Shown: piece by piece, positions 1 through 15,200 of the stretch | Layout: each line of letters begins with the position of its first letter | Position numbering within the stretch: the first letter of the stretch is position 1 | Source of the DNA: Marthasterias glacialis | Taxonomy: Eukaryota > Echinodermata > Asteroidea > Forcipulatida > Asteriidae | NCBI GenBank assembly: GCA_911728455.2 | Contig: OU452240.1 | Span: 8,761,352 to 8,825,351, forward strand | Direction of reading: 5' to 3' | Length of the DNA stretch: 64,000 nucleotides | Made by a program: the position numbers and the translations under genes | Notes under the pieces: model-generated | Seen by the model: only the letters and a program-made list of their open reading frames with translations | What the model was told of the DNA's origin: nothing | Databases searched by the model: none

Positions 1-296
1 AGCCAGAATGATGTAACAGAATCTTCAAACCTTTTTGGTAACACAAAGTTAAAACATTCTCAAACTTTGAGTGATGCAAGTCAAGTAGAACATTTTTCTG
101 ATAGTAGAGATACATGTACTAAACACCATGGATTGGTGAGCAGTACTAGTTTTGATAGTCAGATACATACACAACCTAGCAAGGTCAACACTTCTCACAA
201 TGAACTTGTCTACAGTGGAAATGAAGACATCCAAAGTAATTCAATAGACATAGAGTCAAGATGGGTGCAATGGATGCAGCATTGTGTGTCTTACAG
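1..296 (+). CDS. LRRIQ1: LRRIQ1 exon 1 of window (partial)
   Basis: Open from base 1 in frame 1, encoding a Ser/Thr/Asn-rich hydrophilic stretch that ends RWVQWMQHCVSY. The Trp-rich end resembles the segment just before the LRR region in the family. It ends in phase 2 at a good donor (ttacag/gtgagg). Its 5' boundary is outside the window. Confidence 0.75.
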
Positions 297-3200
297 GTGA
301 GGTCAGAAGTTTCTTGTTTTCTTATACTATCATGTTAAGTCTAGTCAGTCCATGAACACCTTTCTTCAATCAGATAAAGCTTAAGGTTACAAGGTTTTTT
401 TCCCCAATGGCAAAAAGGTTCTTGTAATTGGTGTAAAAAACTGTTACTTCCTAACCGTGCAAGATGTGATAACATACATGGTGCCATGGTTATTGACCTA
501 ATAATGGTATGGCATTTTATTATACATGTATTAACATACAAAAAGCAGTGCTTTCTCAGAGACAGTATTATGCAAGAACAAGTACTCAAGTACAGAATAC
601 TCTAACCTTGTATTTAAAGGTGCACACCGGCTTCGTTGGGCTATTTGGGCGACAAAATAGGCTAACATATGACTTCAAAGGTCTTTCAGGAATGGAGAAG
701 AACGGTTCCTAAAAGAAATCATCAAATTTTGCCGTTTTCGAGCATTTTTCAAAAAACGATTTATCCGAACCAAAAAAGTGGTTCGGATAAATCACGTGAT
801 CTTCGGAGTTAGTTTTACTTCCAGCCGTATAAAAAGTAAATTACTGAACCAAATTTAAATTTTTTTTTTACAACTATTCATGAGTATTTGACAAAAAAGG
901 CTTATGTATTCAGATTATTGATACAATTTGTAAATAATGATGAAAAATCGAACGTAATATTCGCATTCAGAGAGCAACCGAAGCGTGTCTTACGGCGCAC
1001 CAGCGTTGGAGCTAGCGGAACGTAAACCTTGGGGCATATCCCGTACAGCCGGTGCCGTGTCTCGTGGGGCCAGAGAGACAAACCCCGGGGCATGAACTCC
1101 CCAGCTTGCCGGTCGGTCTAGCCGTAAGCGTGGGAGCTTGTCGGAGGAGTAGGGAGCCAGACTAACAATTACGGTTTTTTACGAGGGTTTTAGTCTGTAC
1201 CCCTAGCTATTATCCCCTAACTATTGTAACGTGTTGCCTGCGCTACGCACACGCGGGACGACGACGGGGAATGTTTATCCCATACACCATACAGCTGATC
1301 TATCAATTTCTATGATAGCTGCATAATGTCCACTCCCCCCAATCGCCACAACAAAAAACCGGTGGCGGTGGCCGCGGCCGGCCAGTGAAGTCATCGCCCG
1401 AAAAACGGGAGAATGCCTTCGCTAAAGCTGCCAGGATTGGCAATCCGTTTGCAGCGAAAGCGGGAGGCTCGCTTGGCACATGACTGTTATTGGCCAAGCC
1501 AATGTGAAAAGATGGTCCAAGATTAGGGACACTACCATTAGTTTTTAGACTGCAGCAAGGCTGGTCACGATGAGAACATGAAGGATGTGGTCTTTGCCAT
1601 AATTTTGATGGACAGGTTGGTGTCATAGAACTGTATTGAGAATATGCCTGCGTATATTTTAATTCATGAAGACTCACATTTTGACAATATTTATGGTCCA
1701 TCATGTCTGTGATGTCCACATTATGCCAAGCTTATTCTCTCCCTTTCTACATTTGAACACGACTTGACAACACAGATCAGTCATGGGCCCAACTGGCATT
1801 CGTCCAAGTAATTTTTTACAACATAGGGCCTACTTGTGATATAATGAAGAAACGTTCTCCATTGCAAGTAAGTTCATCCAGTTCGTCGTACACAGAATAC
1901 ACTGTCCGTTTATGTCTGTTTTTTATTTACACGTGAATTTGTGCTGAATGGATATGAAGTCTGGATCCTCATGCCTCGTCATCATAATAATTCATACATA
2001 AACAGAGCACCAGTCTACTTACAACATTGCGCAACATTGTCACGTAAACTTGACAGTTGCAACGGCTGGAAAAGCGTATAAGCTGACCTTTGACCGTGTT
2101 TTTTTTTTTCTTCACATTTTTCGTTAATTACGTGATATTTTGATGATTTTTTTTAAGAACAACCATTTAAAAATTATTGTCTGTCATTCCACATCACTAA
2201 ATTAGGTAAACAGTAAGCCGGTGTGTACCTTTAAAATACATAAAAGTGCTGCATACAGCCCAGGTTTGTGGTATCTGAGCAGTGCTGTAACACGCTGAGT
2301 CACAGAACAGCCAAGTATAATATTTACCAAGCATATTTGTGACTTGTCACCACAAAACCAAATATTTGTATTTTGATACTTGAGTAGTTCTTAGGTATTC
2401 ATCTAAATGTTCCTTAAAAAAAAGGTCTTATTTATAAAAAAAAATGATTGAAAAGAATTTAGGTCAAAAATAACTTGAGTTCAGAATGAAGTTGAAGAAA
2501 TGTCCGCAAAATGTTACAATGATATCTTTGGTATCACCTGAAAGCTTCATTGTTCTTTTGTGAGCGTGCTTTTCACTTCATGCACAGATGATTTCTTTCC
2601 TGTGTTTAACTTGTTATTGATTGCAGGTTTAAACCCTTATACATGTAGCAGCTGCAGACGGCTTGCATCAAAATACCCTTTGTAGCTGTGAATGGCTGCG
2701 CAAGAGATTGGACCCACTTAAACTCAACCAAAAACCTCAAAATAAAAATCGTGTTCTGAATTGTCATTTCCCACTGTTTCCCATTTTACTGGAAAAACTG
2801 TGTCAAAATCACCCAAATAAGACTTGATTGTCCGTGTGATGGTGATAATTATACAGAAAGGAATGGTTTCTAAAGGGTGAAGGTGAATACCAATGCTAAC
2901 AATGCATTATGTTACATTGAAGTTTCCTGTCATGCATGATATTATCAATGTACAGCTCTGTTCAGAGTACAGTGAAGTCAGATGAAGCAAGGAAGGTGTT
3001 GAGGAAATCCCATGGTATGAAGAAGCTTCCTGACCTTACTGTTGCACAGTTATTATCAGCCTCACTACCAAACACACCACTGGCACAGGTAATTATTGAC
3101 ATTCAAACCCTCAAATGGTATTTGCTCTGTAGCCTCTCTTGTGAACTGTTGAGTCCTGAAAGACAAAGTACGGAATTGGTAATTATGGAAAGTAATTTGA

Positions 3201-6200
3201 TTAGTTTCAATCTGAAAGCTCACTGGTTATAAACTTTGTACCAGTAGTAATACTCCCAAGATATTTTTCTGTGTGAAATACTGAAATAGTCTAGAATAGC
3301 ATAAAAAACCGACATATAAAAATTACTTATTTCAATTGCTGCAATCAAAATAAGCCTGGTAGGAACATGCACAACATCTCTGAATAAACATATTTGATGA
3401 AATATTCACAAGTTGGTTGATTGTTTTTTATTATTGAAAGCTAAAAGATGGGAATTAATTGACACTTCTAAAACCAGTGAAATATTTCTTGTGTTTTCTT
3501 TATTATTTTTTATGCTCTGTGTGACTACAGAAACCGAGGGAAGTTTTAGTTGTGGTATAAATATATAGAAGTGGCTACAGCTGCTTCTATGTTGTGCCAG
3601 CAAACATGGACTCATAATACTTTGTTTCATGTATTGTTGCTTCAAGATGCGATTGATTTGTAATGAGAACAAGTAATGATATGCTCTTGAACATGACAAC
3701 TGTCACTCAACAAATCATTTGAGAATTGAATGTATCAAAACACCACTGCAATTTGTAAGATGCGTTTGAAACCAAATGTTAGTTTCAATTTCAATTAAAG
3801 GATTTTTTAATGGATATATGACATTCAATATTTCAGCATTTAGACAACAAACATAATGAATGTCAGGCTTGGGATGTTGAAAACATTTAGTTTTATGGTA
3901 TTTTTTGTTAATTTGACAGTTTTGATAGTAGCATCGCTAAAATGAGTGTTTGAGGTACTAAGATAAGTGATTGTTATTATTATAATCTAACTGAACTTTA
4001 TGTTTTCTAATCAGGTAACTACCATTAAGCTACATGATGTATCAGGCTGCTCTCTGACATCCCTTATTAAATGTACTCATCTTCAGTGTCTAGAGATGAA
4101 TCATTGTGGAGTTACACATCTACATGGTCTACAAGATGCTGATAATATCTCCTATATTAATCTACAGGTAAGACTCACTCATGTGATTTTGCAGCTCTTT
4201 CATTTTAATTCTCTTGCCCTTTCTCTTGAATTATGACATTTTACAAATGAAGTATTTGAAGTGTTGAGTATTAAAAGAAGTTGAATTTAACAGCATCACA
4301 AATCTATATGGACATCGTCCCTCAAAATGAAAATAGAATGGGTTTTTTTTTCAATCTGAGATTGCAGTAATTGTGGATTCAGAAGGGAGTTAGCATTCCA
4401 GTTGGATCCAATGCTTGCATTAATAGATGTTAATTTATTAAAATCGGTGTATGGGTTAAAAACACAAATATAATAAAATATTCATGTAACAAACTTTGAC
4501 ATCACAAGACCCTTTACACCAACACTTCTGAACTCGACGCTCATTTTATGGGAGAAATCCCACATCCTTGCTCACTTTGTTCACTGTCCTAAAACCAAGA
4601 TTAAAGGCACAATGGTTTGTGATCACAATCTATACAGACCTTCCAACAAGTCAATCTAAAGCAGCTATTAGTGATTGATTATTATGATTGTCAGTTCGGT
4701 CATCTGCTGATTACTTGATATTATATCTTTCCTTTTTGGAATTAGTAGTGAACAGAAGTTAATTGAAATTCATTGTATTTATTGTGAGTGTCGTCCATAT
4801 TTCTGATAACAGGTACACAATATTTCCTGTCATGCTTCTGGCTGACAGTTTAATACAAGGAGAGCTACATGTATATAAACTGCTCTCTATAAATTATTGA
4901 GCAGAACTCATTGCTTTCCTCAGAACCAAACTTCACAAATGTTAGTCTAAAAAGTGAAAGTAAAACATAATTTTATAAAATCAGACTGTTCTTGATGTTT
5001 AATTTAAGCATGCAAGTACCTCTAAAGATGTTTATATTCATGTACTGTATTGCAGCCCTATGATGGCGGTCTCCCTATTTTGTCAATAAATTTGTGTGTG
5101 GGTACCATCCAACCTCAAACTGCCATATAACCAGGGATCACACCCACGTTAACAATACAACCAGGGAAGCAGCAGTACAGTGATCACCTTAAGGGATGAA
5201 ACTTTTTTATTTCAAATCACAAGTAATAAACCGCAAGGGAAACTGACTGGGTAAATTAAATACAATATTGGGGTGAAAAAAAGTTTTGTTTTAATAAAAC
5301 GGGATTTGAACATGCGACCTCTGGATTGATGTGCCAGCTCTCTACCGACTGAGCACTTACGATGGTGGTCTTCCTATTTTGTCAATATCTTTGTTCAGGG
5401 GTGCCAGTCAGAAGCCATTCAACCTGAAACTGCTGTGGATTAGATTGGCGGATTGTTAGTGTTGTTACATGATCAAAGCATTTCCTGCAGTTATTACAGT
5501 TTTATTTTTATTACTTTTTTAAATCCACTTCAAATGTCAAGAACATTTGTTTTTCACACTCGTTGGACAAGGTTAAGAAGTGAGTAGGAGTATATTTGTA
5601 CTCACACTCCTTACAAATGGTGGTCTCAGGTCTGGATTTCTGAGAGATGTTTGAACAACCCAGATTTGTTGGATCTAAAAGATTGTTGTGTTGAACTAAT
5701 TGGGGATAAAAGAGGTTGCAAAAAGACTAACCTTACATTATCTTGTTTACCCACAAGCACAACGCAGTTCAGAATGTGTCTTGCAGAGACAGGACTAAAC
5801 TGACTCAGCTGCTTCTAGCAGATAATAAACTAACATCAATTCATGGATTGGAAGGATGTAATCAACTCTACTATTTGCAGTTGTGCCATAACAGCATTAC
5901 TAGAACAGGTAGGATTGTTGTCTTTAATCATGTACATGTATAGTAGACAAATTATCGCACATCATATTACCAGTAGAAAGGCTGCTGTAATCACACATCC
6001 ATTTTCACTGAGACAATGTTGTACTTAAAGCCTGGATTGTTGGTCAATCACTTTGTCTGTCAATTGTGAGAAATAAGGCTCAAACCACTTAAAAGTATTG
6101 ATGTATGTAGACTCATTGTGATTTGACATGATTTCAAAGCTTTAAGAGTTTGTTGTCATTAAAATCCAATTGACAGAAAAGCTCTTCAGAGACAAATAAT

Positions 6201-9200
6201 GCTGTTGATAATATACTGGAACCATTTTTCATTACTGTTTAATTCCAGATGGGCTGAAGAGTCTGTCAAGTTTAACTCGTTTAGATCTTAACAATAATCA
6301 ACTGGTTAGCATCAATGGACTTGGTTACTTAGTGTGTCTACAAGATCTCAACCTTGCACACAACCATCTATCATCAGTACAAGAACTTCAAACATGTTGT
6401 TTGTTACAAAGGCTGGATATACAAAGTAACTGTCTTGTTGAGGTATGCAAAATGTACTACATGGAGGACAGGGAAGCAAAAATATAATGACTGAAGATCT
6501 GTGTCACATAGAATTCAAGAATTGCTTTCTTTTACAACCCATTTTGTCTTGATGTCAATTGAGGCATCTTATTCTATTATGCTCCCATAGTCGTTTCATG
6601 ATTTAGGCCTCAAATGCATTTGATTGGTCTGACCATTAAAATAAAATCAAAGAAATTAGATGAACAATTATTTTGTGACATTTTACTAAAAGTGCCGACT
6701 GAAGAATATGGTGATATTGATGGAGGCAGGTGACAAAATTAATAGGAATCAAAGGGATAATGTTTTACCTTTTATGTAAAACATCTCATTTTGACTTTTA
6801 GTAATGCAGTATGTAGCTACACACACATGTTTGTATTGTCATTGTATCAGTGTGATTTGAAGATTCACACTCGGAATACTGGGAAATGTACCAAATTCTA
6901 GGATTTAATCACATCTCATCTTTGATAAAGTTGTACATGTACAGTGTAGGGATAATGTCAAGAAGACATGGTCTTAACTGAAGATCTAAGGCTTATTAAC
7001 TTAAAAACAAGTTAAGGAAAAATGTATGTTTGTAATCTTAGTGTCATATTCAGTGTTTAATAGTTTGTTTTTAATTTCATGTTCAGATGCCACCAGTTGA
7101 GAACCATGTGTTACTTCGTGAATTACAGCTAAATGACAACAGCATCAGCAGTGTAGCAATTTTAGCAGATGCGTGGTTGCCCCTTCTTCAGCATCTCCAT
7201 CTGGCTCAAAATGGGTAAGCTCCTTAAAGTAGAATGGACATCACTTCAACCAAGATTGAAGTGACTTCAACCACTCATCACATCATCTTTACCCAGACTA
7301 ATCTCATTTCAGGTTGATTTCAACTCAGCCCAGTTCAATTTACTCAAATCTTGTTGAATTTATTTTAAACCAGATTAAATCCACATGAATCCAGACTGAA
7401 TTTACCTTAACCCAGGGTCAATTTCATTCAATTACAATGTATAAAATTAGTTTCAACTTGGGTTGACCAAGGTTCCAAGCTAATATATAATCGAACTTGA
7501 ACTCTGATTGATAACACATTGTGATAGTTTCATGTACATAGCTCACTTGCTGTGTAAGCAAGTTTTCTGAATGCAAGAAAACTAACTTAGCTTTTTTATG
7601 TAGTGATGTAATAATGAGTTTACAGTTTATGTAATGAAGCAGTTAAAAGTAATTCAACCCAAACATGAGCCAATGGCTTGTTTACCATTTACAAACATCA
7701 TCTACATGTATGACTCAATTACTGCCACTGATTCACATGTATCCTACCTTTATAATATCTGAAATCTTTGATTGCCAAAGTTGTCTCCAAGTTCATGTTA
7801 TTTTACTATTCATGTGACTGATGCATTTTATTTCAGGTTAATCAATGTAGCAGATTTGAAGTTTTGCTTAATGCTGAAGAAAATAGACATGAGTAACAAC
7901 TGCATAACAGGTAAATTTTCAAATCTAGCTATCTTGGTGAAATTATAGCAACCTCAATTTCTGGTGACACATAATTTTCTTTAATGTCACATTTCATGAA
8001 AAGACATAAATGTTAACTCAAGATGAAGAATCGTTTCTTCAACTTAATTGTGCCTTAGTGAAACAGTCAACTTCCACAAAAGAACATTACATCAGTACAT
8101 GGAAATGTGGAGTCGGGTGCAAGTATAGAAATGACAAAAAACGTATTAAATCCAATATTTCAATTGATAAGAGAGTGTTTACTGGTATCTGTTGTAAGAT
8201 GCTGTTAATGTAACGAGTAACTCTTACATGTATGTGAACAGTTTTTACATGTTGCTGTAAATGTATCCTGTGTTCATTTCCCATGACCAAAATTATGTGT
8301 AAATGGAAAATATTCCTTTGTAAGGATGCAATCTTCCATGTACATGCTTGATATTTTTGGATTTGAGATATGGCATCTTAAACTTATCTGGGATTAAACA
8401 AATCAATCCAATGTATCTTATGTTGATTATCTTTTTGTTGTTAGACATTGACATAGTTTTGAATGGATTGAATGGGTGCATCCATCTTGAAGATTTATGC
8501 CTAGAGGGTAACCCAGTTACTCAAGAAGATCAGTACAGGTATATTAAAGTAACAACAGTTAAGCCTGGTTCATACTTCATGTAAATGCGACAATAATCAG
8601 TATGTGCTGTTTTCCATTTGTGACGCAAGAAAATTATGTTGCTTTTGCAATTCTCATGAAGTATGAACTGGGCTTTATGCTGCAATGTGTGTAAAAATGT
8701 TATTGATTAAAGGATGGTATTAAGTCTGGAAGTTGACATGGTGAAAGCTAAGTAAGATTTGAAGCTTTGCATGGTGTAATTTTAAAAAGGTACAGTTCTA
8801 TGGATGAAAACCCTTTGGATAAAATTTCTCTTGTGAGAAGAACCAGAATTGATAATAGTCTCCATGTTTCAAATAGTGTACTTTGCTCAGACTGATTAAA
8901 GCTGTTAAACTTGTTTTGCTTTCCTGCTGTGTGGCTCAGAAACCTGGACCCTTCCCAAATCTGGCCTGAGAGAAGACTCAAGGCCTTCCATCCATCTTAT
9001 CAAATTATTCAACTTCATTAGTAGTAGTAACAACAATGTCACACTAAGAACAGTTTCTTTGCAAATTGATTGACTGACTGACTGGCCATACCAATTTGAC
9101 TGATTGATTGATTCAATTAAAGGATTGAGCAGAGTTGGAAACAACCTAAACTGCTGACATTTAAGCATCTTGTATTTTGTAGGGGTCAAGTGCTGGAGAG

Positions 9201-12200
9201 GCTACCCTGGTTACAGATATTGGATACTGAAGCTATTTCTGTGCATGCACCACTACAGCCATGTAGAAATGCTTATGGAGTCATGTGTATGTCACAACTA
9301 CAAGTCCAAGACCACCTTTTAGCTTTATACCAACAGTAGGTTCATTCATAATTGAAAAGACATTTCACTTCCCAATTATTAGAATGTTTTAAAGTCAAAA
9401 TTCCATATTATTTTTTATTATTGGTCCTTTTTTCCTTTCCTGTTTAAAGTCCCAACACTGTGGAAAAGCCAAAAGTTTGTAATGCTGAATTTATTTTAAT
9501 GACGTGGGATTTTTTTTTTGCAATCAATACTCTTTGTAAGGATTCATTTAAGCTTCTTGAGCGTTGTTTTGACATGTATCTGACAGGTCACATGATGGAG
9601 ATATATCAAGGAGCCTTCCACAGAGATGTCATATAACATCTACTTATATGGAATGTAGTCTTACACAGGCTTTAAAGCATCGTCATATGCATGAGTCTGG
9701 TGATATGACAGATTCAAAGGATGTTATCTGCACATTTATTGAATGTGTCGCAGCAAATACACCTTCCTCAGTCAATGTTGATCTGAATCAAAGTGAACTG
9801 ACTCAGTTACATCATCAGTTATCAGCTTCTCATAGTAGCATGGAGTCATCAGTAACTAATCATCAACTCACATCAAGAGATGGCCATAATGAAACAGACA
9901 AGCAGTTCCAACACCTAAGGTATGCTTTATTTAATAAGCAGATTCCCATCACAAGCTATTGGTATTGATATCAAACAGAAGAAGACTTTATTGATGTGTG
10001 AAAGCTTTTATCTAAGCATTCCTAAACAGAACTGACAAACAAAACATACTAATTGAAATGTGTTGATTGTACCCATAAAGGTATACTTCCATCCAACCCT
10101 TGTATAACATTGTTTAATATTGCTGTTGAATATTTGTTAGCCAGTTGACTGTGGGTTTTTTGTTTTGTTTTATGTTCAAGCTTTTTTACAATGTTAAACA
10201 TTGCCTTTAGGACTTTAAATAGCCAACTTCAGACTCAATGTTGATGTTTTAGAACTCAAATTATTTGAACTGACTTTCAACAACACAACAGAAGTGTAGA
10301 TTAAAACAAAAAACGAAAGTCATGACTATGCCACCAGTCCAGTTGAATGGTCTAAAACAATGAAAACATTGAACTGCAATAACTCCTTATTGCAATGATG
10401 TACTGACGTGAAACTTGAATCAAATATTGCTACTGACATGCAGATTCATATGTAAAGATAAAACTCTGGAGCATGTGACATGTTCCAGTTGACTGAGCTG
10501 AAACAGTGAAAACCTGGAACGGTCGTTTGCAATGCACTAACATGAATATTTAATACAATTTAATTTCCCCACTACTTTTTCACTATGCAGTCATATTTGA
10601 GGTTCTTTGTCAATTCTGTTTTATAATTGTTTCCTTACTTGTGTACCAAAATTGATTTTATTTATACAGATGTGTACATTTTTGTTGTTTTCCCATCCTG
10701 AGCCTCCCCCCCCCCCCCCCCTCCCCGTTACAAAAAAACCCCATAACAAACACACGGTCAGTTGTCAGATGCACATTTATGACCTTTTCCATTTCCCTTG
10801 TTTATTTTCTTCAGGATAATGTAAGCTTTTTGTTTCACACATTATATGTACATGTACACACTTATTTGTAGTGGAAATACTCCAGTGTATTAAGCTCAAT
10901 GGTTCAGTGTAAATGTTGTCTATTCTGGTCCTGATCTACTCATGGAAGAAGGAATTCTTTTCTCCATGATCTATTTAAGTACCTGTTATTTTCATCATGT
11001 AGATGCATCTACTCTGGTAAATTCTTGTCTTTGATGACATACCAGAGCTGAGAATGAGAGAGAATGCAAGAATTTGTTTTTATGATGTGCTTCAGACAGT
11101 TACAAAATTAGGCCAGTCTCTTTTGAGCTATCCCCATCATTTTTTGAAGAACTTATACTACAAATAGGGAAAATTTTCTTTGAAGAAATCTTACATACTG
11201 GTCAGCATTTAAGCAGTTGGCGCCAGACGACCTGTTCACACGCAAATCTTTCCCCTGCCTGGAAACAAAAGCCATCTTAAGACGCCAGTGTGTAATTTCG
11301 GACCTGCGGAGTGTGCACAGACCACACACATGACTTCTAACGCTTTGATATGCTTTGATTCACTTACACAAGGACAAAAAAGGTTGTGAATATACGCATA
11401 TTTTGTGGCCATTGAGAGGCTGTTTTTGTGTAATTCCCTATTATAGACCTTTGTCCTTTTGTTCCATGGATGGGGTTACGATGGCTTCCACCATTGTTCA
11501 TTCATGATATTTCAGCTAAATGAAAGTAAGTCAGAGTGAGTCGGCTGTCGCAAAGCGAACCCTAGCGCCGCTCCGCTCAGACTGGTTAATCAATGGAAAC
11601 CCGTACACACATTGTAACGGACGACAAAATCAGGATTAAAGTTCAAAGAAAATGACTAAATACTTTAATCGATAACAACAATTGCTCCAAATAAATAAAC
11701 ACTACTGACAGAACACAGTTTTAAATACACTCAAAGTAATCTCGACCCTGGCAATGAAGACCCTGCCCTGTCTTGGTTGTCCCCGCTCGTGGTTGTGCAA
11801 TTAACAATCTGTAGTCTTCGGAACTCCCCGTCAGAAATTAACCCCGTAGGCTAGTTACAGGAATCCAAAGCATTAGGTTTCCTCCAGCTTTCCCTATGGT
11901 CTGGCATTCCCGGGAGTTTTACACTGGCCGTCGGGCCTCTTGCCCCATCGGACCTCACGGCTACCCCTCAACGAGCAACAGAAGAACCGCCTGGCAATTA
12001 CTGCCTAGCAAGCCCCGAGTCGTCAGCCTCAGCGCTGACGGCCTTGTCCGTGAACAACTGCCCCTCCCCGGCACACTCTTACACCGGTGGCTCGATGCAT
12101 AAAACTCAACGCGGGTTATTCGAAAAACTGTATATATACCCCAGGGGTGCCAGATTTCCATATACATAAAAGCATAGTTAACATACATATAACTTAACAA

Positions 12201-15200
12201 AAGTAATTTGGGTTCGACTGGGTAACAATTCTGTCAGCGCTTTCTATTGGCTGGGTCGGGCAAGGAGGGGTACCCGAGAAGAGGTTAGCCGCTGAATGGG
12301 TTTTCTAAATAAAGGCACATACCAAAAATACCAAACTTAGGTTAACCCAATCGAACCAACTTAAATATTTACAAGCTAGCCCACAGAGTATAATTTGTCC
12401 GGACCCAAGTGGCTTTTCATTCAAGAAAAGTAACTCAATCACAATGTCTTAATAGTCCGTCTTAAAATAGTAATTAGCATCTTTAATACACTGTCTTGTG
12501 ACACCGGCAATCCAGCCATGGTTCTATGTTTAGTGCCATTCCTATGCTGTAGGTAATGCCTGATGTTTTGCAATTACGCTGTGTGATTTTGACATTTGCT
12601 CAGTCAAGAAACAAAACAGATGATCCAGCAAAAAGAATCTTTCTTCTCTTTGCATTGTCAAGTCAGGGTTTCTTTGTGCCAGCAGTACCCTCGAAGAAAA
12701 GAAAAAAAGATTCAGGCAATTCTGCCAAAAGAATCCTGCCAGGGGGACGGGACAAGGGGGGGGGAACCTGGCGGCAATTGGTTAATTGAACTCAGTAGCA
12801 AATAATTCATTTAGTCCTTATGAAGTACTATACATTTCCACTCCATGTGTAACAGTGTGTCACACCCTCCATGGTCACACACTCTCTATCAGACCATCAT
12901 TTGTTCCTCACCTATATGTTTCTTTTCCTAGTCGGCCCTCCCCTATCCTGAGCCCCTTTGCAGTGGTCAAGTGCATGCTTTTTGATGTTCCTACCCCTTT
13001 CCTCTACCCGGTTATCTGCAGGTCACCATGGTAGCTTTTACTGTTGTAGTTCAATAAACATTACAATAAAATGAAACTTGTGATAATGTCACAGTTTCAG
13101 TTAAATGAGCTAAAACCATGAATACAACCACAAAATGCTAATTCTCGTGAATGCAATGATGTACTGACTTGAAACTTACATCACATAATGAAACAGATAC
13201 GCAGATGATACACAAAAAAGAAAAAGGGATGATGTTGCAGTTTCTAGTTGAATTAACTGAGACAGTGAAAACCTAAACAGACCTTCCTTTTCCTTCTGAC
13301 TGTAAAACAGAGGTGCTGTTACAGGTATTAAAGCTTGTCAAGTCAACTTTGGCTGTTCTAGTAAAGGGGTATGTTTAGGTGTAGCTGATTGGTTTCTTCT
13401 CCCACTTTAAGCAGTCACCCTTACAGATCCAATTGGGATCTGTAGATGAAGAATTTGGAAAGCTTTTCTGTACTACAAAGTATAATGCCTTGTTTGGTTG
13501 TCCTTTCTAGGAAGGCTGCAGTAACAATTCAGTCAAGATGGAGAGGTTTCATTGTGAGACGAGATATTGATAAACATGCCAAGTTGTGGATGGCAGCATC
13601 AAGTATACAGGTACATGTATAATGATTGCAATGAAATGGCAAATATCTGGATTTGTCTTTGTTTGAACATAAACCTTTATCTTTATAACAAAAGTACAAT
13701 GAATGTTTTGTATTACATTTTTTCAAATAATAAGTAAATATTCGTCGTCATCTGTAGAGAATAACCAAAACTGGTTAAAAGTTACTTTTTAACATGTTGT
13801 GTCAATTTCTGTCATGTTTTGATTGAACATGTTATTTATGTTGAAATAAACTTGTAATGTTACAGGCCATGTGGAGAGGCTACAGAGTGCGGAAGAGACT
13901 TGCAGTAGCTAGACAAGCTGTACGTTATAATGAGGATGATGACGATGATATGTTATATGATGAAATAGACCCAACATCATGGGACTTGGCCCAGGTTAGC
14001 TGGATAAGTGTTATTTCATCGTTTGAATTTACTCTTGATGTGTAGATGTTATGCTCACATACTAATGCAAGAGTTTCAAACATACAATTGTAATCTACAT
14101 GTATTTGAAGATGATTCAAATTTAAACTAATGTGTAGTCCTGGACAATACTTGACAGTAAACTAACCTGGGGCTTATTTTGTCACTGTTTTCATGAAGTG
14201 ACGAATCTGCACCATAGCTAAAATTCTGTGTTTGGAGAAAATCGCATTTGAAGTTGAATTATTTTTTAAACTGCTGTTTCGGAAACGGCTTACTATTTTC
14301 CTGTTCAATTTTCCTACCCAAATAAAGCTGTTTACTATTCCCACAGAGCTGTCAATATGTTTTCAATCTTGCAACTGTTTTGATGAGTAATAGATTCCTA
14401 ATACATTTGTCACTTTGTGAAAACAAAAAAACAAGACTTGCCCTAAAGACTTAAATAAATAGGTCAACAGATTCATTGTCATACCACACATTTTTGGCAC
14501 TGTGCCAGCGCTATGTATTTCAGTGGGTAAAAAGTGATGAATCTTGATTCGTCACTATGTACAAATGCAAAATGGCAAATCTAGTGTGATTCGTCAGTCA
14601 GTGTATTTACAAAACTATTGTGTCTTGGGTCCTGAAATTTGCTGAAAATGTTAACAGCCATGAGTATGTCGTTTGTGCACTGCTGAAAATGGTATTCTTG
14701 AAGTAAGACAAAAACTCACTTCAAGAAAATGTTTCTTGTGTTGCTCTCAAGAACACCATTTTTAGAGGTGTATAAAAAACGATTTGCCAATTTTTTTGAT
14801 TTTTTACAAACTGTCGCTTTGTGAAAACTTTGATTATTCGGCAAGAAAGGACCTGGGTTCGATTTTACAAAGAGCTTAGATCTTAAGATTTTTGTCAATC
14901 TTATTTGCTAAGTGTGATGTCACAATACAAATCACTATGGTGATATTAACATCTCATCCTAAGATGAATCTTAGTGCTTCATGAAATTGAGCCCAGTATT
15001 CATTACAAAGTCTCTTTCTATGTGAACATTATGTCTTCATTTGTTGCAGTCATTCCTTTATAATACAAATCTTCAACTAATTATTCAGTAGATTAAGAAG
15101 CACCTTATTGTGGATTCAGTCAAACAGTAAGTTTGCTGGTAAATACCATTGATGATGTGTTTGTTATGAGTGGTGAAGATTGTTTCAACCAGTTTGCACT

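Noticed and set aside
1303..1719. 138-residue minus-strand ORF as a gene
   Set aside because: Single ORF inside a TIR element, no domain recognised, Pro-rich end derives from a GC-rich tract; no support beyond openness.
5301..5354. tRNA genes here, at 36.7 kb, 45.0 kb and 58.7 kb
   Set aside because: A and/or B boxes are present but no acceptor stem or full cloverleaf; they are SINE heads or fragments.
11543..12503. Solo LTR inserted in family 1 copy A
   Set aside because: I could not find matching flanking duplications or convincing TG...CA ends, so it is left as an unclassified insert.
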